NCBI GenBank assembly: GCA_015039465.1
Contig: MU130373.1
Coordinates: 56,466-77,729 of the forward strand
DNA: 21,264 bases
Origin: Phlegmacium glaucopus
Taxonomy: Eukaryota; Basidiomycota; Agaricomycetes; Agaricales; Cortinariaceae
Reading direction: 5' to 3'
Part shown: positions 9,443-16,629 of the stretch, in pieces
Numbering within the stretch: the stretch's first letter is position 1
Layout of the letters: the number at the start of each line of letters is the position of its first letter
Made by a program: the position numbers and the translations under genes
The notes under the pieces: generated by a model
Databases searched by the model: none
What the model was told of the DNA's origin: nothing
What the model saw: the letters and a program-made list of their open reading frames with translations, nothing else

Positions 9443-9467
9443 ACATCACACGTCATGCTAACAACGT
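9250..9467 (+). repeat. 108-bp tandem duplication carrying two palindromes per unit
   Basis: Unit 1 begins at 9250 (CTAGCCTTTAGACCG) and unit 2 at 9358 (CTAGCGTTTGTACCG). Each unit contains, in order, ACCGRCC, a CAC-preceded palindrome, CCCAAT, TTGAGAAT, a second palindrome GGGCTCATCGAACCC and ACAT...ACGTCA. The copies differ by roughly a fifth of positions. A partial preceding unit covers about 9195-9249. Confidence 0.85.
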
Positions 9468-9628
9468 AGTGACCGGTGGAGAGAAGACATACCTTACCAA
9501 TAAGTTTATACAGAGTTTTTAAGCGGCCGTGCTGACCCCCCTTCATGAGCGCTTGTAACGCGTCTAGCTTCGTAACCGTCGATCATAGTTTGTGACGATG
9601 TGAGAGGGCAGTTGCTGAGTCAGAAGCT

Positions 9629-9668
9629 GTTGTTCCTGAGTGTGTATGTAATCAAATCCCCACAACCT
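9629..9668 (+). repeat. 40-bp direct repeat, copy 1 (outside left inverted-repeat arm)
   Basis: GTTGTTCCTGAGTGTGTATG and the following 20 bases recur at about 10158-10197 with four substitutions. Copy 1 abuts the outer end of the left inverted-repeat arm and copy 2 lies in DNA that interrupts that arm. The right arm lacks both. Confidence 0.8.
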
Positions 9669-10157
9669 GCAACTGTGGCCCTGACTTAGTGCTACGTTGG
9701 CTGTAGCAAACGGTTGTATTCTGTCAAATAATTTTTGTATATGGCATTTGTGGCTAGGCAATTTCAAAATGAAAAAGACTGGCCTTTATCTTGAAAAATA
9801 TGCATATGATGTTTGCACGACGAGTCTCGATGTCTCATGGATCTACTTATCAATGCCGTGGGAATTTGCTTGCATAAATAGTTGCTAAAACCACCTGTTG
9901 ACTAAGCATCGATGATGGCCACGTACTGGTCACACATAGCCAAACTCCTGATAAGCGTTCATCAAGGACGGTTGACATAAAGCTGTAGAGTAAAATCTAA
10001 GGCGATTGTGTTATAATTTTTCCTTTCCTCTGATTAGGTGGGACTCAACGAACCCTAGAGAGGACACCGTCAATATAAAGACTGGACGAGGTGCGGGGTT
10101 CGAGGAACCCACAGTGGCTACGCTATTAGCAGTGTCCGAATGCCGAGTAAGTAGTTG

Positions 10158-10310
10158 TTGTTCCTGATTGTGTATGTAATGAAATTCCCACGACCTTGAA
10201 TATAATACACGTTCACTGCTATAAGCTGTCTTCGTTTGTCTGGCGATATGAAAGGGGTAAAACAGCGTCTACCTAAGGTATCGGACGTCTTTGTCGACGA
10301 AGAGATCATC
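10158..10310 (+). repeat. Segment interrupting the left arm, starting with 40-bp direct repeat copy 2
   Basis: About 155 bp present only in the left arm, between GAGTAAGTA and AAACCAATTC, which are adjacent in the right arm. It starts with the second copy of the 40-bp direct repeat (GTTGTTCCTGATTGTGTATG...) and goes on with DNA that contributes the 5' half of the small open frame at 10236. It could be an insertion in the left arm or a deletion in the right. Confidence 0.7.
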
Positions 10311-10463
10311 AAAACCAATTCTTACCGCCGTCTGTGTGCCGTGATGACGGCAAAACCTCTGGGGCTCCACGACTCCCTCAAAGAAGTGAGGGTCGAAGAG
10401 CACGCCATAATTGAATTTTTACAAGTGCCTACACCCTGCCAAGAGACGCAGGGCTCTACGTGA
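10236..10463 (+). CDS. Possible 75-residue protein crossing the left arm
   Basis: One open frame of ordinary amino-acid composition; the family is not recognised. Codons from about 10311 onward lie in the inverted-repeat arm. The right-arm counterpart reads nearly the same residues (TNSYRRLCAV...KPLGLH.SLK) but has TAG in place of a Glu codon, so that copy is broken. Many differences between the arms fall at third codon positions, which hints at past selection on this frame. The first 25 codons lie in the segment found only in the left arm. No introns seen; a chance frame remains possible. Confidence 0.35.
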   Translation: MSGDMKGVKQRLPKVSDVFVDEEIIKTNSYRRLCAVMTAKPLGLHDSLKEVRVEEHAIIEFLQVPTPCQETQGST

Positions 10464-10644
10464 GGTTCGGCGAGCCCCTTAAATTCCGACGAAAGTCACT
10501 ACATACACCCGAACGGGTCTTTTACTCCGTCGTAAATCCAGGAGGCTTCTCTGCTCATCTCCCCCGCTTTTTCCTCGTCTGAACTACTCATGTCCGAAGA
10601 AGAAAGAGCGGTAGACGAAAATACCGCTGGCTTCAACAGTTACT

Positions 10645-11355
10645 TCATGCAAGATGCGAAGAAAGTGAAAACGTTGACTTACACCGTGGTCCAGCGCAAT
10701 ACAACACCGCGATTTTCCCGGCATTCTGGAGGGTTGGAAGTCTTTGCCGAAAGACTGCAATAAATGGCTCGTCATCCTCATATGCCCACCCTATCAACAG
10801 CTTGGCCATTGGAAAGCAAGACAAACATGAATCAAGCTTTCGAAAAGGGAAATCATAGACCTGCATGTTCCAGTCGTGACAGTTGCGGACGATCACCCGT
10901 CGCAGGACTGTGGAAGCCGGAATGGAGTCGATAATGAGGGTGAGCCAGATCACGGCATCTCTTATTCCGACGTCAAGAAGTCGAAGGTTCAGGAATGTGA
11001 AAGTCAATTCAGTTTGCCATAGTGTGCGAACCTCGCGAAGATCTTTGGGCCAATAGATCCCACTATAGAAGTCGTACTCTGTTTGAGTGTAGGGAATCCC
11101 GGTGACTCCTTCCACCAATTCCAAAACGTTGCGACGCATGTGGACTTCTTCGAGGATGTACCCGCCCCTACCACCCTTGACAGGTCTGCGAATGACAAGG
11201 TACTTCATGTGAGAGTCATCTTCAAGCGTCTTTAGGAAAGATCCTGGGTGGTGTGTAGTGATTATCGATAGATTGGCGGGGGAGGCGGCATCTGGGGTGA
11301 AAAGCCGTCCAGTCGAAGGGCGAAAAAAAGCATGGATGACACCGGACTCCGACAT
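10645..11355 (-). CDS. F-box/LRR-like hypothetical protein (C-terminal half)
   Basis: A 236-residue frame with alternating leucine-rich strands (e.g. LTFTFLNLRLLDVGIRDAV, IPASTVLRRVIVRNC) and an ending of the type FRQRLPTLQNAGKIAV. This resembles the C-terminal part of the F-box-like proteins that are very numerous in Agaricomycetes, but an N-terminal F-box is not present here. A perfect GTAAGT donor at 10682 could remove the last codons (intron to 10643 or 10631) and continue in frame to a stop at 10584, replacing the odd C-terminus. Upstream, a short exon at 11574-11521 (MLYTPDF..., ending at a GTGAGT donor) may belong to the same gene, although I could not join it in frame. It sits in the spacer of the inverted repeat. 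If the F-box is truly absent the gene is truncated. The family call is by resemblance only. Confidence 0.65.
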   Translation of the reverse strand: MSESGVIHAFFRPSTGRLFTPDAASPANLSIITTHHPGSFLKTLEDDSHMKYLVIRRPVKGGRGGYILEEVHMRRNVLELVEGVTGIPYTQTEYDFYSGIYWPKDLREVRTLWQTELTFTFLNLRLLDVGIRDAVIWLTLIIDSIPASTVLRRVIVRNCHDWNMQVYDFPFRKLDSCLSCFPMAKLLIGWAYEDDEPFIAVFRQRLPTLQNAGKIAVLYCAGPRCKSTFSLSSHLA

Positions 11356-11675
11356 TGGTAGGCGGTTTTGATTAATACTTTCTTATCCTGGACTCCAGGC
11401 TATAGGTCACTTGCCGGGTGAGCGTGTGCAATTTTGGTCAGGAATATCAGAGGTACCCTTCAAGGCAGAAAGCAGCGATGTAAAAAGCACGGAGCTTATT
11501 AGTAGCATCTAAACACTCACGTTCAGGAGGGACCAGTCTCGTTGGTAGGCTGGGAAATCAGGTGTATAAAGCATAACACGCAACACGGCTCGGCAATTTA
11601 TAGATTTCTTTAGAAACACATCCACAAGGGGATCAAACAAGAATGGAGGAAGTCACGTTAGTAAAACGTGGCACC

Positions 11676-12489
11676 TCAATCGAATTCATCGTAATCGCAT
11701 CCCTCTGCATAGTGACGAACGTTTCCATCCTCATCCAACCCAAACGCGCCTTCACAACCGCAATCGAAATCGAAATCGACATTGAACCCCTGGGATCGAT
11801 TGTCACGGTAAAATTTTGCCAGTTGACGTCTATATTGCTTGTCACAATCTGAAGGTGGTTAGAACACGTGTCGTAACCAGATTAGGTTAACAGGTAATAC
11901 ACTGACCAAGCTCGTACTTCACCATTGCCTCGACGACTTCCTCATCCCTGAGTTCCTCTGAGGGCCACAGTTAGGCCTACAACAAAGCTAGAGAAGGGAA
12001 TGACAGCGTATGACTCACCAGCATACCTTTTCTCAGCCCTAGCGATTTCTTCTACGGTGCACGGTTAGACTAACAAAAAGGAAGGCCTTAAATCGCTTTC
12101 ACCATCTGAGTTCGAGCCGGCATCACTCTCCATTGTTTCGCCACCTAACCAGATAATTATGAGAGCAATAGGTATCCAGAAATGACGGAACACACCAGCA
12201 GCGTCATTAACCCCTTAGATCATGGGTAAGTGTTGATGACATTTCCAGAAAAGGACGGGACACACCATTTTCTTGGCCCTCAAGGGCAGATAGAGCATCC
12301 TTAACCTTTTGTATCAATTCTTGTTCTGCATAAGAGGTCAGATTGTGAAGGCCTACGCATGAAAGACCGTTTACCATCAAGGGGTCTCAATACATTCGGT
12401 AAATGGGCCTCTAATCCAGCGGCCTTCAGACCAAGAACCGTTGCCGTCACCATTTCGGTCAAAGTGAGTGGTTTGACAACCTGGGACAT
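11676..12489 (-). CDS. Seven-exon gene for a 163-residue acidic protein
   Basis: The family is not recognised. I find seven exons: 12489-12375, 12325-12266, 12213-12196, 12144-12103, 12051-12019, 11957-11907 and 11848-11676. The six introns are 49, 52, 51, 51, 61 and 58 nt, all GT..AG, all in phase 1 and all after a G; the last has branch-like CTAAC before CCACCTTCAG. The spliced frame is open throughout and ends in TGA. The N-terminal part is helical (MSQVVKPLTLTEMV). The middle is charged and helical (EQELIQKVKDAL, EEIARAEKRYAEELRDEE). The C-terminal exon carries CDKQYRRQLAKFYR, DCGCEG and an acidic tail DYDEFD. Exon 3 is only 18 nt. Single frames here are all short, so the gene is easily missed. 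It lies inside the inverted-repeat spacer, in the same direction as the F-box-like gene. The consistent phase and six matching splice pairs make it convincing; its function is unknown. Confidence 0.8.
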
Positions 12490-12574
12490 GGACGTTTCAG
12501 CAGGAAATCAACCAGTCACCTAAGCTTGTAACCCGTTCGAATGAATGAAAGTGCTGATGGGTAGTTGTTAAAGG

Positions 12575-12794
12575 TTACAGTGATACGCACCAGACAGCCG
12601 TATTGCCCACCATCATTCCAGAACGGGGTAAGCCAAGTTTAGTGCTTTGATTGCTCCATAGCCCATCGTTGACACCCCTGTTATATTCCCGTAAGAACTC
12701 CCGTAATGCACCCGTCTTGCATTTTTTCAGCATTTAGGCGCTGCTCATAGTTTAGCCAGTGCAGGCCCTTGCAGCCCCATATAGTTGTTATCAT
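12575..12794 (-). pseudogene. Protein-like relic or unresolved exons
   Basis: Starting at an ATG (12794) exactly where the right inverted-repeat arm ends, one frame reads like protein (WGCKGLHWLNYEQRLNAEK) up to about 12706. From about 12705 a different frame takes over (GALREFLREYNRGVNDGLW) and stops at 12575. A one-base frameshift would unite the two. Alternatively, a very short (34-nt) intron from the GTGCAT at about 12702 would lead into a third frame (STMGYGAIKALNLAYPVLE). No clean splice path into the gene at 12489 was found, because an in-frame TGA precedes that ATG. I read it as a decayed gene or a 5' portion with unresolved splicing. Confidence 0.4.
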
Positions 12795-13372
12795 TTACGG
12801 GACTCGTCGAAACCCACATAGAGCCCTGCGTGCGTTGTTAGCATTTAGGCATTTGTAACAATTCAGTTATGGCGTGCTTCTCTACCTTCACCTATTTGAG
12901 GGACTCGTGGAGCCCCAGAGGTTTTGCCATGATCACAGCACACAGACGGCGGTAAGAATTGGTTTTACTTACTCGGCATTCGGACACTGCTAATAGTGTA
13001 GCCACTGGGTTCCTCGAACCCCGCACCTCGTCCAGTCTTTATATTGACGGTGTCCTCTCTAGGGTTCGTTGAGTCCCACCTAATCAGAGGAAAGGTGGCT
13101 ATGTGTGACCAGTACGTGGCCGTTCGTGGCCGTCATCGATGCTTAGTAAACAGGTGGTTTGATCAACTGTTTATGCAAGCACATTCCCACGGCATTGACA
13201 AGCAAGATTCATGAGACTCGTCGTGCAAACATCGCATGAATATATCTCAAGATAAAGGCCAGTCTTTTTCATTTTGAAATTGCCTAGCCACAAATGCCAT
13301 ATACAAAAATTATTTGACAGAATACAACCGTTTGCTACAGCCAACGTAGCACTAAGTCGGGGCCATAGTTGC
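12793..13372 (-). repeat. Right arm of the long inverted repeat
   Basis: Reverse-complement copy of the left arm (9669-10480) without the two extra left segments. It carries palindromes at 12799-12815, 12900-12916, 13007-13022 and 13062-13077. Its outer end contributes the final six codons and the TAG stop of the large minus-strand gene, so the repeat border coincides with the end of that coding region. Confidence 0.9.
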
Positions 13373-16156
13373 CGTCCAATTGATGAGAATGCGAGGGGCT
13401 GGCTGGGATTCGTCAACATCGTTGCATCTCTGGAACCCTGGGGCGGCCTTCGTATGCCATATGCGGTCTGTCTGTGCATGTGGCATCCAATATAACAAAT
13501 TGAACCGCTTTCTAATCACCTTTCGCATTGTGTCAACCGTCCTCTGGTCGCTGTTAGAGGTGAGCATGGTCCATCCTATGTAATAGCTGGCAGTTTTGTA
13601 GTTCTGGACGGATCCGTAAAGTATCTTGCCTTTCTCTGGCCAGAGACGGTTGAAGATCAAGGTCCATTCGTTCTCGCTGGAACGTTTCCATTGGAAATCA
13701 CGCCAGTACTCCGAGACTTTGCGGTTCTTATACACTTTCTCATCGACGTCTCCACGTTCTTCCGTACTTAATTTGCAGTAGGAAGGGGAGCCGGCGTTTT
13801 TAGGGTTGGGAGCCTTGGCAATGAGGTCCGAAAGAAACTGTCTCCATAGTTTAGAAAGCTTGGTATCAATTCCACCGTCGTCTGAATCGTTGTGGTCTTG
13901 TGCATCGTCTGGATCCACTTCCATGTCGGACCCTTCGTCGACGACGGGCTCTGGTAACTTGAAGCCCTTCCTCGCAAGCCGGAATAAGTCTTTCTCCTCT
14001 GCGTTCTTCCAGTTGTGGCGATGAGCTGTGCGGTGGACCTTGTTAGGTATACGCTCTGGGTTAACTTTCTTGACTATGGTGGATTGGAACAACTGCTCCT
14101 GCATGTCATCGTACTTCATTCCAAAGAAATATAAGAAGGATTTCGCGCTCAACATCAAGTGTAAACCTGGAGGCGATTTTTGAAACCGTGGCACTGGATA
14201 TTTGGAGCCGACGCGTATGGGACGAAGGAAAACAAGGCCGTACGGGTTGTACGGCAAAGTGTTCGCGGTAGGTCTTGTAGGGCGTGCGGGGGCATGAGAG
14301 TCGTCAGAATCTGTGGAATCGCTGTCCTCCTCCTCCTCCTCCCCCTCTTCCTCCCCCTCCTCGTCCTCCCGCCACCCTGAGGTCCTTACCTTGAAAGCCA
14401 AGGTGTTGGGATCGGCACCAACTCCATCAACGTGGGGTAAAATAGCCGTCATTAGTTCTCTGCTAGCCAATCGATCGTCAGGTGTGGAATGAAGGCCGTT
14501 CAGTAGCCAAGTGCCAGCAGCTGTTAGGAGAATCGCCTCCTTTCTGGTACGATTCAGTCCGGCTCCAGTACTCTGCCAGTCAAAAACGTATTTGAAAGCG
14601 AGCACTCGATAAGCACAAAGACTCCTTTGGGTTTGTTTAGTAAGTAACATGTTTCGACTGGTAAAGTTAAACACGCACCACCATTCAACCGGAGGGAAAG
14701 AAACGAGCCATTCACAAATATCGAGATCAGACAGATTCAGAAGGACGTCCGAAGCATACTCTATTGGGACACGAACTTCCATGCGAGCGAGCGAGAAGTT
14801 CTCTTTGATGGCAGCATGGTAGACGCGATAAAGGTTTTCGCAATAGCTCTCCCATTTTCCAGCCAGAACGTCCTGACCTGTGATGAATTTGCCATGGTGG
14901 CCCATATCTGGTCGGTAAGTGATCGATTTATCGGTTGTGTATAGTTGGAGGTACTGTGCTTCGTATCGACCTTGAGCTCGTGTTCCAGGGCTTATACGAC
15001 AACCTGAAACGGCGGTGAGGTGAGACGTCAAGTCACGGGCATACTTGGTGCTTGTCATGGACGTGATTCGTTTTGCAGGCCGCTCAGTGATGCCAAGAAC
15101 TTCTTGAACGACATGGAAGTGGGAGTCAGTGCGCCAAGCTAGACATTCATCTAGACCCGAGCTAATCTCGAGACCGACGTCGATCCACCATTGTCCCTTT
15201 GGGAGATCAGCTGACCATATGGCGTGGTCGTCAAGCCATTCATCCAGCGCGAGCGTTGAAGCCTGAGATGAAGGGTGGTGTTGGCTTGCGTTTTTGACTC
15301 CCCGGATTTGGTGGAGAAAAACCAGACCTGCACCCCAAGTGACTTGGTTCGCGAGGAGATGTTTGCGTATTTGATCACCAAGAGGGCGAACATGCCACTC
15401 TGGCAACATCTTTGATATAAACGCAAGCTGGCCGCTATGGCCACGAGCCCGGAACATCTCTGACTTATAATCAGGAGGCCAGTCAGCTGCACTAGAGCCC
15501 AAAAGTTCAACTACAGCCGGTCGAAGCCCTTTCTCATAGAAAATCGCTTGTTCCCCCTGCGTTAGGTAAGCTGAGTGGCCATCTCCACAAAGAGCAGGGA
15601 ATAGGACGCGAATCATGTCGTGGGTACCCCATTTCGCGAGGCAGAGGTTGGGTATTTTGTGAATAGGAACAGTGTCATGATGCTATACAACAACTTAGCC
15701 ATTAAATTTCGTTGGATTCGAGGAACTGTTACTTACAAAGCTGTACGAGAGATGGACGTTGGTGTGAAGAGTGTCTTGCATTCTTGCCACGGGGAAGACA
15801 GTCAGAGGTGAACGAACGCGGATGTGTTTGTCAATTCCAAGCAAGGAGTCGAAATCGCGGAGCCCCGTTATCGGGTACCCCGCGTGAAGACGGTTCTGAA
15901 TAGGGTCGATTATGGCCTGATGTTGCTCAAAATCATCCTGATAAATGCCACAGAGCACAAAGCGTACGAACGGAGCCATGTCGTCCAATTTATGCAACCT
16001 TTTGGCGGTTGTGCAGAAATCATCGAGGGTGTAGGTTTGCTGAGCTAGGTCGTCCATGGGGCTCTTGGAGAAGAAGCGGATTGATATTTGTCCAAAACAT
16101 TGGTTAGGGTCAGGGAACGGCTGCTGGAAAGGAATAGGAATGTTACCAGTAGTCAT
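13352..16156 (-). CDS. Large two-exon gene, 916-residue protein of unknown family
   Basis: Exon 1 is 16156-15737 (140 residues). A 54-nt intron (15736-15683, GTAAGT...TATAG, phase 0) joins it to exon 2, 15682-13352 (776 residues). Exon 2 is preceded by an in-frame stop ending at 15683, so the splice is needed to reach it. I recognise no domain. Visible traits are a Trp/Tyr-rich globular body (e.g. KGQWWIDVGLEISSGLDE, FPPVEWWCVFNFTS), an acidic low-complexity linker at about residues 575-600 (runs of Glu, then DSDSTDSDD), and a basic/aromatic C-terminal third (SAKSFLYFFGMKYDDM, EYWRDFQWKR) with another acidic patch near DMEVDPDD. The acidic linkers suggest a nuclear, chromatin-linked protein (inference). 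It diverges from the SNF2 gene at 16630. The last codons and stop lie in the inverted-repeat arm. No frameshifts, so it looks intact. A transposition or silencing-related role is possible but unproved. Confidence 0.92.
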
Positions 16157-16629
16157 GGGAACTTAGCCTTAGGATCAATTGACCGCACAATTTAATCAGC
16201 AGGAATGAGTACACATGGCGTTACATACGTGCACAAGAGGCAGCGAGATACTTTAGAAGACTGAAACTTGGTAATTCAACAGACTGTGAGCGAGGCATGA
16301 GGCATAGGGGCTACTAAATAAGGAGAAATGGAGCAAGATCGTCCGATGCAATGAGCGGGAGTGGACGGGGAATGACGAGGCGCAAGGGGCAGCGGTAGAA
16401 AAAGGAAAGATGAAACAAGCTCATGAAATGGACAGGAATAGACTGCTCACTAATTTTACCAGGTGTGCTAAATAGGCGCGAGTTAGGGACTCGTCGAGCC
16501 CCCAAATTTGGGTAAACAGACCTCCACTTAACCATCTTAGCAACGTTTACCTACTCACCGCTAAGCTATACCGTTGACTCGACAGCTGCTGCACTATAAG
16601 AACCCCGGGCTCTCCTTTTCCCATATCAC
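16157..16629. promoter_or_regulatory. Divergent promoter region with one palindrome copy
   Basis: The 473 bp between the start codons of the 916-residue protein (minus) and the SNF2 protein (plus) must hold both promoters. It contains a full palindrome, GGGACTCGTCGAGCCCC (16486-16502), 127 bp before the SNF2 start. On the plus strand ACTATAAG (16593-16600) and a pyrimidine tract TCTCCTTTTCCC (16611-16622) directly precede the ATG and look like a TATA-like box and initiation region. A minus-strand open frame across part of it (16314-16535) shows no protein character. Confidence 0.6.

Larger units (their letters stand above)
9669..10480 (+). repeat. Left arm of a long inverted repeat
   Basis: Complementary to 13372-12793 at high but incomplete identity. 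Two segments have no counterpart in the right arm: about 9943-10022 and about 10154-10310. The matched pieces are therefore 9669-9942, 10023-10153 and 10311-10480. Four palindromes of the GGGACTCGTCGAACCCC family (10040, 10095, 10361, 10462) each have a partner in the right arm (13062, 13007, 12900, 12799). The outer end begins GCAACTGTGGCCCTGACTTAG, the equivalent of the last codons and stop of the gene at 13352-16156. No target-site duplication is visible at the outer ends. Confidence 0.9.

Noticed and set aside
7384..9467. Palindromes as Rho-independent terminators or a CRISPR-like array
   Set aside because: The host is a eukaryote by its introns. The sites lack U tracts and are not separated by unique spacers of constant length.
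11643..11852. 69-codon plus and 70-codon minus open frames with hydrophobic stretches
   Set aside because: The third frame of this stretch is the last exon of the seven-exon gene, supported by six phase-consistent introns.
9669..13372. Calling the inverted repeat a complete DNA transposon
   Set aside because: No transposase in the spacer and no target-site duplication at the outer ends, so only the inverted repeat itself is annotated.
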